A program made the translations under genes and the position numbers. A stretch of 64,000 bases of DNA, from contig NZ_CP026952.1 in NCBI RefSeq assembly GCF_003065605.1, positions 2,666,001-2,730,000 of the forward strand, written 5' to 3'. Positions 8,748-17,372 of the stretch are shown piece after piece (position 1 is the stretch's first letter; every line of letters begins with the position of its first letter). Source of the DNA: Aeromicrobium chenweiae. GTDB lineage: Bacteria; Actinomycetota; Actinomycetes; Propionibacteriales; Nocardioidaceae. Under the pieces are notes generated by a model, which saw nothing but the letters and a program-made list of their open reading frames with translations, did no database searches and was not told where the DNA came from.

Positions 8748-10184
8748 TCAGCAGGCGGCGCCGAGATCGCTGCTCTGGTTGGCCTTGGTCGGGTCCTTCT
8801 TCTTGGCGCCCGCCTTCGGCAGCGTCAGCTTCGCGGTGGAGATGCCGGCCTCGGCCGTGGCGCGTCCCTCAGCCTTCGCGATCGCCTTGTCGATCAGGCG
8901 GCGGACCTTCGGGTAGTCGGGGTTGCCGGTGTAGATGACCGGCGGCACCAAGGAGACCGTGGAGACCTTCTGCGTCTTGGCCTTGAGCGCGAGGTCGGCG
9001 AACACGTCGAGGTCCTGGCGCGGGATGCTGGTGGTGAGCATCGACTTGCTCGACTTGGCGATCTTCTCGACGTTGAACAGCACCTTCTTGGGGCTGAGCT
9101 GCTGCAGCATCGCGTTCATGACGCACTTCTGGCGACCCATGCGGGAGAAGTCGCTGTTCAGCACGCGGCTGCGCGAGTACCACAACGCCTGGTCGCCGGT
9201 CAGCTTCTGCTCGCCGGGCTCGATGTATCCGCGGATCGGGGAGCCGATCCCGCCGATCGCGGTGCGCTCGCGCACGTTCATCCGTACGCCGCCGACCGCG
9301 TCGATCAGCTTGGAGAAGCCGTGCATGTTGACCATCGCGTAGTAGTTGAGCTTCAGGCCGGTGATCTCCTCGACCGCCCCCATCGTGGCGTCGAGCCCGG
9401 GATCCTTGGTGCCGAACAGGTCCGCGTGGTCGTTGGCCCAGGTGTTGACCGCGTTGAGGTAGTTGCCCTCACCGCTGAAGCCGTCGGGGAACTGCTTGTC
9501 CATGACCGATCCGGCCGGGAACGGCACGTCCTCGAGGTTGCGGGGCAGGCCGATCAGCACTGTGCGACCAGTGTCCTTGTCGATCGAGGCGACGGTCAGC
9601 GAGTCGGGGCGGACGCCGCTGCGGTCCGGTCCGGAGTCGCCGCCCAGCAGGAGCACGTTGTAGCGGCCGGCCTCCGGCTTGGAGACCGTGCCGGACGCGA
9701 ATACCGTGCCGATCGAGGCGTTGGCGGTGCTGACGAGGTGGGCGGCGAAGAACATCACGCCGGCGGTGACGAAGCACAGGACACTGTTCAGGCCGGTCAT
9801 CCAGAGGCGATGGTTGCGCCTCATCTCCAGGGGGCGCCCGAGACGCCACGCGTCGACCATCAGGGCGACCCAGGCGACCGCTCCGGCCACGAGGATCCAG
9901 CGGCCGATCGTCAGCGGGGCGGACGAGTCGAGCGTGAGCGACAGCAGGGTCTGCCGTGAGAACAGGGCGAGGAACAGCACGACCGCGCCGACAGCGAGGA
10001 ACGCCAGCCACACGCGCACGCAGATGCGCCCGACGCGCTTGTTGCCCATCACGAGCTGGGCGGATCCGGGCATGACGAGAGTCATGGCCGCGAGAGTCAG
10101 TGCGCGGCGGAACTGGATGCGGGCCGAGGCGTCTGCCGGATGGGCGTACGACCCACCCAGCACACTCGAGCGAACGTCAGACAT
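8748..10184 (-). CDS. LytR-CpsA-Psr family phosphotransferase (LCP 2)
   Basis: 478 residues, a full-length paralogue of LCP 1 with the same plan: N-terminal membrane domain (about 27-155, four segments), then the LCP core from RYNVLLLGGDSGPD (174-187) with R188, R192, D194 and the downstream R in LIGLPRNLEDVPF, and SRSRVLNSDFSRMGRQ. Both paralogues end with Lys-rich linkers and a terminal Cys (DLGAAC here). The shared terminal cysteine is unusual and may form a disulfide or be modified. GAGGG ribosome site 4 nt before the ATG. It is divergent from LCP 3. Confidence 0.92.
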   Translation of the reverse strand: MSDVRSSVLGGSYAHPADASARIQFRRALTLAAMTLVMPGSAQLVMGNKRVGRICVRVWLAFLAVGAVVLFLALFSRQTLLSLTLDSSAPLTIGRWILVAGAVAWVALMVDAWRLGRPLEMRRNHRLWMTGLNSVLCFVTAGVMFFAAHLVSTANASIGTVFASGTVSKPEAGRYNVLLLGGDSGPDRSGVRPDSLTVASIDKDTGRTVLIGLPRNLEDVPFPAGSVMDKQFPDGFSGEGNYLNAVNTWANDHADLFGTKDPGLDATMGAVEEITGLKLNYYAMVNMHGFSKLIDAVGGVRMNVRERTAIGGIGSPIRGYIEPGEQKLTGDQALWYSRSRVLNSDFSRMGRQKCVMNAMLQQLSPKKVLFNVEKIAKSSKSMLTTSIPRQDLDVFADLALKAKTQKVSTVSLVPPVIYTGNPDYPKVRRLIDKAIAKAEGRATAEAGISTAKLTLPKAGAKKKDPTKANQSSDLGAAC

Positions 10185-10341
10185 GGTGCCCTCACGTTGG
10201 GGAAGAGGCTGAGGCGCTCTCAGTATCCATTCAAAGTCTCAATCCGGGGTTGAGGGCGCGCCGGGACACGCCGACTGTTTTCGACTCGGCCCACGCGGCG
10301 GGTCCCGGGACGGCGGGCAGCGGTCCGGTACGGTCGTCCCC

Positions 10342-11478
10342 ATGTCTGACGACCGCCCCCAGGGCAACTACGGGTGGCTGTACGGGGATGATGACGAGCC
10401 GACCCGGGCCGCGCCACGGGCCGAAGGTCCTCCCCCTCCCCCGCGTGGTGACCTCCCGCCGCCGAACCTGCCGCCCCCGGGCCGACGGAACGCGGGCGCC
10501 ACCCCGCCCGAGCAGCCGCGCAAGAAGCGCCTGACCTGGCGCCGGATCGTGCTGCTGCTCGTGGTCGCGTGGATCGTGTTCCTGGTCGCCGTCCCGTTCT
10601 GGGCGTGGGGCAAGATCGCCAAGGTCGACGCGTCGCCGGCCAGCGGACGTCCCGACGACCAGCCCGGCACGACGTACCTCCTGGTGGGCTCGGACAGCCG
10701 CCGCGGCCTGACCAAGGAGGAGCAGAAGAAGCTCTCCACCGGCGGCGACGGCGGCGGACGCGGGCGCACCGACACGATCATGCTGCTGCACACCGGCAGC
10801 GGGCCCAGCGTCCTGCTGTCGATCCCGCGCGACTCCCTCGTGGACATCCCCGGCTACGGCCGCAACAAGATCAACGCCGCGTACGCCTACGGCGGCCCCA
10901 AGCTGCTGGTCCGCACAATCGAGGGCAACACGGGCATCAAGGTCGACGACTACGTCGAGGTCGGCTTCGGCGGACTGGTCAAGGTCGTGGACTCCCTCGG
11001 CGGCATCGAGATCTGCCCCAAGCAGAGGTTGAAGGACAAGGACTCGGGCCTGGACGTCAAGAAGGGCTGCCAGACCGCCGACGGGGCGACCGCGCTCGCG
11101 TACTCCCGCAACCGCCACTCCTACGCGACCCAGGACATCCAGCGCGTGCAGAGCCAGCGCGAGGTGCTCGGCTCGATCGCGTCCGAGGCCAAGTCGCCGT
11201 GGACCATCCTCAACCCGTTCCGCTACGTCAGCGTCGCGAAGGGCGCCTCGGGATCGCTCACCATCGGCGACGACGTCGGGCCGATCGCCCTGGGCAAGTT
11301 CGCCCTGGCACTGTCCGCCGCGATGGGCGGCAAGGGCCTCAACTGCACGGTGCCGCTGCAGGACTTCGCGGTCAACTGGGACGCGACCCGCGCACCCCAG
11401 ATGTTCGACTACATCAAGCAGGACAAGACCGACAGCATCGGCTCGTTGTGCACCAAGGACGGGCTGCCGAAACGCTAG
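10342..11478 (+). CDS. LytR-CpsA-Psr family phosphotransferase (LCP 3)
   Basis: 378 residues with a simpler layout: a Pro/Gly-rich cytoplasmic N-terminus (residues 25-60, several proline runs), one anchor helix at about 68-90, then an LCP domain from TTYLLVGSDSRRGL (110-123). Key residues: D118, R120/R121, R in GGGRGRTDTIM, R in SIPRDSLVDIPG, and AYSRNRHSYATQDIQRVQSQR. This is the standard LCP ligase form, probably acting on a different polymer from LCP 1 and 2. TACGGT lies 7 nt before the ATG, consistent with a leaderless message. dapD follows after 23 bp. Confidence 0.93.
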   Translation: MSDDRPQGNYGWLYGDDDEPTRAAPRAEGPPPPPRGDLPPPNLPPPGRRNAGATPPEQPRKKRLTWRRIVLLLVVAWIVFLVAVPFWAWGKIAKVDASPASGRPDDQPGTTYLLVGSDSRRGLTKEEQKKLSTGGDGGGRGRTDTIMLLHTGSGPSVLLSIPRDSLVDIPGYGRNKINAAYAYGGPKLLVRTIEGNTGIKVDDYVEVGFGGLVKVVDSLGGIEICPKQRLKDKDSGLDVKKGCQTADGATALAYSRNRHSYATQDIQRVQSQREVLGSIASEAKSPWTILNPFRYVSVAKGASGSLTIGDDVGPIALGKFALALSAAMGGKGLNCTVPLQDFAVNWDATRAPQMFDYIKQDKTDSIGSLCTKDGLPKR

Positions 11479-11501
11479 CCAGGACTCGATAGGTTGGCCC
11501 C

Positions 11502-12446
11502 ATGACTTCTGCGGACCTCGCCGGCGCCCACGCCTACGGCATCGCGACCCTGACGGACGACGGCACGGTGCTCGACGTCTGGTACCCCGAGCCCCGTCTC
11601 GGCCCGGCGCCGGACGGCGAGTCGGAGCCGGTCGAGCTGAGCGCCATGTCGGGCGACGACGAGGTGCGCGGCGTCCACCAGGCCGTGGTCCTCGTCGAGA
11701 TCGACGACCTGCAGGCCGCTCCCACCGACGCGTACGACGTGTGGCTCCGCCTGCACCTGCTGTCGCACCGGCTCGTCAAGCCGCACGGGCTCAGCCTCGA
11801 CGGCCAGTTCGGCCTGCTCGCGAACGTCGTCTGGACCTCGATCGGCCCGTGTGCCGTGAGCGGCTTCGAGACCACCCGCGCCCGCGCCCGCGCGGCGGGC
11901 CTGCACGTCCAGGTCACCAGCGTCGACAAGTTCCCCCGCATGACCGACTACGTCGTCCCGACGGGCGTCCGCATCGGCGACGCCGACCGCGTACGCCTCG
12001 GCGCCCACCTCGCCGAGGGGACGACCGTCATGCACGAGGGCTTCGTGAACTTCAACGCCGGCACGCTCGGCACCGCGATGGTCGAGGGCCGCATCTCGGC
12101 GGGCGTCACCGTGGGCGACGGCTCCGACATCGGCGGCGGGGCATCGATCATGGGCACCCTGTCCGGTGGCGGCAAGGAGGTCATCACCGTCGGCCGGAAC
12201 AGCCTGATCGGCGCGAACGCCGGCATCGGCATCTCGCTGGGTGACGACTGCGTCGTGGCCGCTGGGACGTACGTGACCGCCGGTTCGAAGGTGCGCATGT
12301 CCGACGGCAAGGTCGTCAAGGCGGCCGAGCTGTCCGGCCAGGACGGCATCCTGTTCCTCACGAACAGCGAGACGGGCGCGATCGAGGCGCGTCCCCGTGG
12401 CGCTCGCACCGGCATCGAGCTCAACGCCGACCTGCACGCCAACTAG
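11502..12446 (+). CDS. dapD: 2,3,4,5-tetrahydropyridine-2,6-dicarboxylate N-succinyltransferase
   Basis: 314 residues, the length of the actinobacterial DapD group. It catalyses succinyl transfer from succinyl-CoA to tetrahydrodipicolinate in lysine/meso-diaminopimelate synthesis. The middle holds left-handed beta-helix (hexapeptide) repeats: [19 protein letters not shown], then [20 protein letters not shown] and [20 protein letters not shown]. The N-terminal domain starts [13 protein letters not shown] as in the mycobacterial enzyme. TAGGTT sits 6 nt before the ATG, so it has its own leaderless promoter. DapC, the next transferase of the same pathway, is 4 kb away. Confidence 0.97.
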   Translation: MTSADLAGAHAYGIATLTDDGTVLDVWYPEPRLGPAPDGESEPVELSAMSGDDEVRGVHQAVVLVEIDDLQAAPTDAYDVWLRLHLLSHRLVKPHGLSLDGQFGLLANVVWTSIGPCAVSGFETTRARARAAGLHVQVTSVDKFPRMTDYVVPTGVRIGDADRVRLGAHLAEGTTVMHEGFVNFNAGTLGTAMVEGRISAGVTVGDGSDIGGGASIMGTLSGGGKEVITVGRNSLIGANAGIGISLGDDCVVAAGTYVTAGSKVRMSDGKVVKAAELSGQDGILFLTNSETGAIEARPRGARTGIELNADLHAN

Positions 12447-12455
12447 CAGCCGCCG

Positions 12456-13280
12456 GTGAGATTCCGCTGGTTCGTCGTCCTCGGTCTGGTCGCGTCCGTG
12501 GTGCTGGTCGGCTCGACCCTGCGTGACCGCACCCCTCTCCGGGCGGAGTACTGCGTCGCGGAGGTCAACGGCGTCCGGGCCCAGGTCGACCTCGAGCAGG
12601 GCCGTTGGTCGGCCCTGATGGCCGCGATCGCGCAGCGCCGCGGCCTGCCGCCCCGGGCGACGACGATCGCGATCGCGACCGCGTTCCAGGAGTCCAAGAT
12701 CCACAACATCGACTACGGCGACCGCGACTCCGTCGGCCTGTTCCAGCAGCGTCCGTCGCAGGGCTGGGGGTCCGTCGCGGAGATCATGGACCCCCACTAC
12801 TCCACGGGCGCCTTCTACGACGCGCTGGAGAAGGTCCACGACTACGGCTCGATGAAGATCAACGACGCCGCCCAGCTCGTCCAGCGGTCCGGTCACCCCG
12901 GCGCCTACGCGCAGCACGAGGACTACGCCCGGGCCCTGGCCTCGGCCCTGCGCGGCTACAGCCCCGGACGCTTCACCTGCCAGATCAACCCCGGGGGCAG
13001 CGGGAGCACGACGAAGGTCGTCCAGGACGTCGCGCGCGCGTTCGGTGCCATCGCGGTCGAGAAGGACGGCGACGACGCCCGCTACCCCCTCATCGGAGCC
13101 ACGGCCGACGTCACGGCACGAGGCTGGGCCATCGCCCACTACCTGGTCGGCAACGCCTCGGAGCTGGGCATCAGCCAGGTCTCCTTCCGCCAGCGCACGT
13201 GGAAGGCCACGTCGTCCGATCGCGGCTGGGTCAAGGACACCGACGCCCCCGCAAGGACCGTGCTCGTCTCCACCAACTGA
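12456..13280 (+). CDS. Secreted lysozyme-like (transglycosylase-fold) protein
   Basis: 274 residues. One N-terminal hydrophobic segment (4-20) gives export. Residues 45-160 resemble a lysozyme-like transglycosylase fold: ATAFQESKIHNI supplies the catalytic-type Glu, followed by DSVGLFQQRPSQGWG, a motif seen in actinobacterial NlpC/P60-associated and heavily exported wall proteins. The C-terminal 100 residues are a separate small domain of unknown type. It starts with GTG only 9 bp after dapD, so it is probably co-transcribed. Likely cleaves or binds peptidoglycan; activity unproven. Confidence 0.7.
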   Translation: MRFRWFVVLGLVASVVLVGSTLRDRTPLRAEYCVAEVNGVRAQVDLEQGRWSALMAAIAQRRGLPPRATTIAIATAFQESKIHNIDYGDRDSVGLFQQRPSQGWGSVAEIMDPHYSTGAFYDALEKVHDYGSMKINDAAQLVQRSGHPGAYAQHEDYARALASALRGYSPGRFTCQINPGGSGSTTKVVQDVARAFGAIAVEKDGDDARYPLIGATADVTARGWAIAHYLVGNASELGISQVSFRQRTWKATSSDRGWVKDTDAPARTVLVSTN

Positions 13281-13324
13281 GCGCACCTCCGACCGGCCTG
13301 TGGACGGTGAGCGTCATGTCTCGT

Positions 13325-14185
13325 TCATCGTCCGGCAGGCAGGTCGACCGGGTAGGCGGCTCCGAAGTCGGCCGATGCCGAGACGCCGTGCCAAGCAGTC
13401 GCCTCGGCGATCTGAGCGGCGGAGTGGTCGACGGCCATCGTCACTGCCCCGGAACCCAGGAGCAGGTGGGTGGGGACCTGATCGCTGTGGGCGATCCGCA
13501 CCAGTATCTCCCCAGCGCGGGCGGGGTCCCCGGCTGCAGGAGCGCTGCGCAGGCGATCGGCGAGGCGTCCGACCGTCTCCTCATATTCCTCGGGGATCCG
13601 CGGGACGTCCATCGAGCTCCCCGCCCAGTCGGTCGCGAACCCGCCCGGTTCGACGACGAGGTAGCGGATGCCGAACGGAGCGGCCTCGGCAGCGAGCACC
13701 CGGGTGAAGCCGTCCACGGCGAACTTGGCGGCCTGGTAGGACCCGAGCCCGGGTGTGCCCCCGACACGGCCTCCCACGGAGGAGAACTGAACGACGAGAC
13801 CGCCACCTTGCTCCTTGAGGAGCGGGAGCGCGGCGGTCGAGACGTTGTAGACCCCCCAGAAGTTCGTCTCGAACTGTCGCCGGAAGTCCTCCTCGGCTGT
13901 GGACTCGACGGGGGCGAGGTTGGCGTAACCGGCGTTGTTGACGACCACGTCCACCCGGCCGAACCTCTCCTTCGCCGCCGTCAGCGCCGCATCCGCCTGG
14001 GCCCGGTCGGTGACGTCGAGCGCGACCGTCATTGCCCGGTCGCCGTACCGTTCGACGAGGTCGGCGAGCTGCTCGGGACGACGGGCGCTGGCGACGACCT
14101 GGTCCCCCGCCTCCAGTGCTGCGCTGGCGAGCGAGCGGCCGAATCCACGAGACGCGCCCGTGATGAACCATGTTGTGAGTGTCAT
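13325..14185 (-). CDS. Short-chain dehydrogenase/reductase
   Basis: 286 residues with the classical SDR layout: TGASRGFG (9-16) for NAD(P), NNAGY near 88-92, active-site Ser in QFSSVGG near 134, and YQAAK near 152-156 supplying Tyr and Lys. An Arg at the end of the second strand (ASARR) favours NADP(H). The C-terminal region is longer than in minimal SDRs, as in the group acting on ketones or aldehydes with a broad range. Substrate unknown. It is transcribed away from a TetR gene with a shared operator, so it is probably its target. Confidence 0.9.
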   Translation of the reverse strand: MTLTTWFITGASRGFGRSLASAALEAGDQVVASARRPEQLADLVERYGDRAMTVALDVTDRAQADAALTAAKERFGRVDVVVNNAGYANLAPVESTAEEDFRRQFETNFWGVYNVSTAALPLLKEQGGGLVVQFSSVGGRVGGTPGLGSYQAAKFAVDGFTRVLAAEAAPFGIRYLVVEPGGFATDWAGSSMDVPRIPEEYEETVGRLADRLRSAPAAGDPARAGEILVRIAHSDQVPTHLLLGSGAVTMAVDHSAAQIAEATAWHGVSASADFGAAYPVDLPAGR

Positions 14186-14189
14186 GAAA

Positions 14190-14217
14190 GTTAGTACAAC
14201 ACTGGTGCGCTAATAAC
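14190..14217. promoter_or_regulatory. Candidate TetR operator in SDR/tetR divergent promoter
   Basis: A 28-bp imperfect palindrome (GTTAnTAnnnCAC and its mirror; 9 of 14 half-site positions pair) fills the gap between the SDR start and the tetR promoter. The tetR -10 TATGCT (14233-14238) is just downstream, so bound repressor would cover both promoters. Confidence 0.5.
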
Positions 14218-14244
14218 GCAACCCTGATGCCTTATGCTCGGGTC

Positions 14245-14916
14245 ATGCAGGAGAAGTCATCATTCGAACGGGCGCGCAGTCCGCAGGCGAAGAGGATGCG
14301 CGAGCAGGCGATCCTGGATGCCGCGGTCCGGCTGTCCACCGAGCGCGGCGTCCGTGCCGTGACACTGACCGATATCGCCGCCGACGTCGGTCTGCACAAG
14401 TCCGCGATGCTGCGCTACTTCGAGACCCGCGAGGAGATCTTCTTGAGACTGGCGGCCGCGGGCTGGCAGGCCTGGTCCGCGGCGGTGCGGGCCGAGCTGG
14501 ACGACCTCGGCGAGGACGCCCCCCTGCCCGAACGCGCCCATCGAGTCGCGGCGATACTCGCCGGCTCGCTGGCGAGCCGACCGCTGTTCTGCGACCTGCT
14601 CGCCCACACGCCGCTCAACCTCGAACGCAATGTCTCACTGGCCACGGTGCGAGCGTTCAAGGTCAGCGCCCTCGCCGAGGCCAATGCCATCGCGACCTCC
14701 CTGCGCCGCGCGTTGCCTCTCGACGACGCCGAAGCCCGGGACGTGGTCGCGACCGCCACAGGAATGGCCGGGGCACTGTGGCAGATGGCAGCCCCGGGAA
14801 CACAGCTACGCAATCTGTACGAGACCGACCCGCAGCTCAGCCACGCAGTCGTCGAGGTCGGACCCCGCCTGACGGCCATCCTCGCCAGGCTGCTCTCCGG
14901 CAGCCTCATGAGCTGA
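14245..14916 (+). CDS. TetR-family transcriptional regulator
   Basis: 223 residues from this start. The N-terminal helix-turn-helix is clear: REQAILDAAVRL, then LTDIAADVGLHKSAMLRYFETREEIF. The C-terminal ligand domain resembles the group with SLASRPLFCDLLAHTPLNLERNVS. An ATG 18 bp earlier (14227) is in frame, but TATGCT lies exactly 6 nt before 14245, which favours a leaderless start here. It probably represses the divergent SDR gene and itself. Confidence 0.9.
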   Translation: MQEKSSFERARSPQAKRMREQAILDAAVRLSTERGVRAVTLTDIAADVGLHKSAMLRYFETREEIFLRLAAAGWQAWSAAVRAELDDLGEDAPLPERAHRVAAILAGSLASRPLFCDLLAHTPLNLERNVSLATVRAFKVSALAEANAIATSLRRALPLDDAEARDVVATATGMAGALWQMAAPGTQLRNLYETDPQLSHAVVEVGPRLTAILARLLSGSLMS

Positions 14917-15009
14917 CGCGCACGTACACAGGCGTCAGGATCACCGCCAGCACTGCGGGAAGGGTCCCACGGGCAGGGGTTGGTCGAGAGACAGACGTCA
15001 GAAGGTAAG

Positions 15010-15147
15010 TCATGCGCTGGGGTCCTGTTTCTCAGATGCTCGGCGTTCGCGTCGCAGCCGTTCTCGTCGCACCCGAGCCCCCCACAGACCACCGGCGGCG
15101 GCGCAGCCGCCCGAGATCATGCCGATGACCAGAGAAGACCAGTCCAT
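15010..15147 (-). CDS. Very small single-pass membrane protein (45 aa)
   Basis: A 45-residue frame missed by length-limited gene calling. It starts ATG GAC TGG after a GGGGGTG ribosome site 7 nt upstream. Residues 4-24 form one Gly/Ala-rich hydrophobic helix (SSLVIGMISGGCAAAGGLWG), followed by an Arg-rich cytoplasmic tail (RVRRERLRRERR). A 6-bp-stem hairpin (15162-15179) lies just upstream of the ribosome site. It is the last of three small membrane proteins on this strand. No family recognised. Confidence 0.5.
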   Translation of the reverse strand: MDWSSLVIGMISGGCAAAGGLWGARVRRERLRRERRASEKQDPSA

Positions 15148-15319
15148 TACTCACACCCCCGATACCCCTCCGAGGGTATGGCAGCGCAGATACTCAGCAC
15201 GTCGATCGCCTGATCAACGAGCCGGTCTTCAGGCGGTGATGCCCAGGTGGATCTTGACCACGACGTGGTGCCGACCCGGATGCGGATCGCATCGCCCGGC
15301 CCGGCCGCGTCTGCATCAC

Positions 15320-15571
15320 CTAGTGACGTCTGCGAGACAGCCGATACCAGAAGAACGAGGACACCAGGAAGGACACAGACAACAGGCTGACCAAGAAGAA
15401 GACCACCGCGTCGATCCACGAATCCCGCCACCGGGGTGACGAAAGAACACCCATGAGCCCCAGCACGACGCCGTAAAGCGCTCCGACTCGGACGTAGTAC
15501 CCGTACGGCTGCCCCGTCTTCAGTCCGGAGCGGTGCCGCCGCGGCTCCGGTCCCATTCCCTCGACATTCAT
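15320..15571 (-). CDS. Small two-helix membrane protein (83 aa)
   Basis: 83 residues from the ATG at 15571, chosen because GGAGGTG stands 5 nt before it; a longer frame upstream has no such site and poor composition. After a basic cytoplasmic N-terminus there are two hydrophobic segments (about 31-47 and 55-75) and a basic end RLSRRRH. This is the pattern of small actinobacterial membrane proteins of unknown function. The region from 15.0 to 16.3 kb is less strongly GC-biased at third positions than its neighbours. Confidence 0.6.
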   Translation of the reverse strand: MNVEGMGPEPRRHRSGLKTGQPYGYYVRVGALYGVVLGLMGVLSSPRWRDSWIDAVVFFLVSLLSVSFLVSSFFWYRLSRRRH

Positions 15572-15694
15572 CCGCACCTCCGTGGGCGGCTGCTGGGTTC
15601 CGCAGAGGATCGCCGCCCCCGCGTGTAGATCGCCGACGATATCGCGCCGCCCTCCAAGATTCGTCGTCACTTGGCCGGCCAACCACGCATTGCG

Positions 15695-15726
15695 GCGCGG
15701 CAGCACAGATGGTTCGTGCTGCGCGC
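15695..15726 (-). terminator. Strong hairpin downstream of the 65-aa gene
   Basis: GCGCGGCAGCAC and GTGCTGCGCGC pair with a single bulge around a 9-nt loop, about 90 bp beyond the stop of the gene at 15816-16013. There is no T-run, as is common for actinobacterial hairpins, so a role in RNA stability is equally possible. Confidence 0.35.
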
Positions 15727-15815
15727 CTTGGCATCGGATCGATCCGTGGGTGACGTCGGGTCGGGCAGTCGCGGTGCGTCTCAGCGATGCGCCACGGTTC
15801 TGGACTGTCTCAGCC

Positions 15816-16013
15816 TCAAGAGCCGCGCTTCTGCACGTTCCGCCAAGACATCAGTCCCGCAATCAGGAGAACGGTGACCACGAGCATGGTCACCGCGAAA
15901 ACGACGTTCATCGCGGTGGCACCCCCTCCGACAGCGGTAACGATGAAGCCAAGGACAACTCCAGCGAGAGCGGCCCCGCAGCCAATTACGAATAGACGCC
16001 TAGCAGAACTCAC
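15816..16013 (-). CDS. Small two-helix membrane protein (65 aa)
   Basis: 65 residues starting with GTG, with ACAGGAG 7 nt upstream. Two hydrophobic helices fill most of it: about 7-29 (VIGCGAALAGVVLGFIVTAV) and 36-55 (NVVFAVTMLVVTVLLIAGLM), ending in a short basic tail. Probably an inner-membrane protein of unknown role; it could be co-transcribed with the small membrane proteins that follow on the same strand. Confidence 0.55.
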   Translation of the reverse strand: MSSARRLFVIGCGAALAGVVLGFIVTAVGGGATAMNVVFAVTMLVVTVLLIAGLMSWRNVQKRGS

Positions 16014-16139
16014 GTGGCCGCTCCTGTCTCATGGACCTCGAAGTACCGATGGTCGCTCCGATGAACTCACACCGCTGGTCCTGTGACGACCGATCCGAGC
16101 TCGTGCAAGGGTGAGACTAATTCCTCCGTTTGCGCGGCG

Positions 16140-16202
16140 TCAGAACTTCGCCGTACATGCGGTGCGCCGACCTACGGCGTGTGACCGGGTCAACACTCGC
16201 AT
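16140..16202 (-). CDS. Possible 20-aa leader peptide
   Basis: A frame of 21 codons preceded by GAGGAGG about 12 nt upstream (a GTG one codon earlier is closer). The peptide is basic with one Cys near its end (RTACTAKF), vaguely like the short leader peptides that precede sulfur-metabolism genes in actinobacteria. No such gene follows, so this may be chance. The rest of 16014-16268 shows nothing recognisable. Confidence 0.2.
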   Translation of the reverse strand: MRVLTRSHAVGRRTACTAKF

Positions 16203-16268
16203 CACGACTGCACCTCCTCGGGTTCGGCGGCTCTCGGCCCCGAGCCGCGCAGGCATCGGACGTGCTGA

Positions 16269-17366
16269 TCAGGCGGTGAGGCGAGTGACCGCGGCGGCGA
16301 TGCGTTCGTCGGTCGCCGTGAACGCCACGCGTACGTGGTTCGCTCCGGCGGCACCATAGAACTCTCCCGGCGCGGCGAGGATGCCTCGCTCGGACAGCCA
16401 GTCGATCGTGTCGCGGCACGGCTCACCACGGGTGGCCCAGAGGTACAGCGCGCCGTCGGAGTGCTCGATCGTGAAACCGGCCGACTCCAGTGCCGCCCGC
16501 AGGGCGGTCCGCCGCGCGGCGTACACGACCCGCTGCTCCTCGACGTGCGTGTCGTCGGCCAGGGCCGCGGTCATCGCGGCCTGCACCGGCGTGGGCAGCA
16601 TGAAGCCCAGGTGCTTGCGGACCGCCAGCAGCTCGGACACGACGGCCTGGTCACCGACCACGAACGCGTCCCGGTAGCCGGCCAGGTTCGATCGCTTCGA
16701 CAGCGAGTGGACGGCCAGCAGGCCGTCGAACGAGCCGCCGCAGATGTCGGGGTGCAGCACCGACATCGGGCTCCCGTCCCACGCGAACTCCAGGTAGCAC
16801 TCGTCGGACACCAGCAGGGCACCACGCTCGCGGGCGAACTCCACGACCTTGCGGAGGTGATCGGGGCCCAGGATCCGCCCGTGCGGATTCGCCGGGGAGT
16901 TCAGGTAGATCAGCGCCGGCCGGCGGGGGCCGATCGCGACGGTGGAGTCGGCAGCCAGCACCTCGCAACCGGCGAAGCGCGCCCCCACCTCGTACGTCGG
17001 GTAGGCGAGCTCGGGGATGACGATGAGATCGCCAGCGCCGAGACCGAGCTGGACCGGCAGGTTGGCGATGAGCTCCTTGGAGCCGATCGTCGGCAGCACC
17101 TGCGCCGGGCTCAGGCCGGTGACGCCGAAGCGTCGCTCGATCCAGTCGACCGCGGCCTGGCGCAGCGACTCGGGACCGAACACCGTCGGGTACCCGGGGG
17201 CGTCCGCCGCGTCGACCAGCGCCTCGCGGGCGACCGCGGGCGTGGGGTCGACAGGCGTACCGATCGACAGGTCGACGATGCCGTCAGGGTGTGCGGCAGC
17301 GCGAGCCTTCGCACCGGCGAGGGTGTCCCACGGGAACTCGGGGAACCGCTCCGAGACGGAGGGCAT
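16269..17366 (-). CDS. dapC: Succinyldiaminopimelate transaminase
   Basis: 365 residues, fold-type I PLP aminotransferase of the actinobacterial DapC group. Converts N-succinyl-2-amino-6-ketopimelate to N-succinyl-diaminopimelate in lysine/DAP synthesis. Seen: YPTVFGPESLRQAAVDW near the substrate loop, NSPANPHGRI (156-165), VSDECYLEFAWDG (187-199), and the PLP lysine K224 in SLSKRSNLAGYR. It follows fdxA by 6 bp, an arrangement also known in mycobacteria (fdxC-dapC), and works one step after DapD encoded at 11.5 kb. Confidence 0.95.
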   Translation of the reverse strand: MPSVSERFPEFPWDTLAGAKARAAAHPDGIVDLSIGTPVDPTPAVAREALVDAADAPGYPTVFGPESLRQAAVDWIERRFGVTGLSPAQVLPTIGSKELIANLPVQLGLGAGDLIVIPELAYPTYEVGARFAGCEVLAADSTVAIGPRRPALIYLNSPANPHGRILGPDHLRKVVEFARERGALLVSDECYLEFAWDGSPMSVLHPDICGGSFDGLLAVHSLSKRSNLAGYRDAFVVGDQAVVSELLAVRKHLGFMLPTPVQAAMTAALADDTHVEEQRVVYAARRTALRAALESAGFTIEHSDGALYLWATRGEPCRDTIDWLSERGILAAPGEFYGAAGANHVRVAFTATDERIAAAVTRLTA

Positions 17367-17372
17367 CGCGAG

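Noticed and set aside
11475..13286. 603-codon minus-strand open frame across dapD and the lysozyme-like gene
   Set aside because: Spans two well-supported plus-strand genes and has no recognisable motif.
14980..15213. 77-codon plus-strand frame
   Set aside because: No ribosome site or hydrophobic pattern; the minus strand here has a better small gene.
15147..15734. 195-codon minus-strand frame
   Set aside because: Arg-rich without family features; overlaps the better supported 83-residue gene in another frame.
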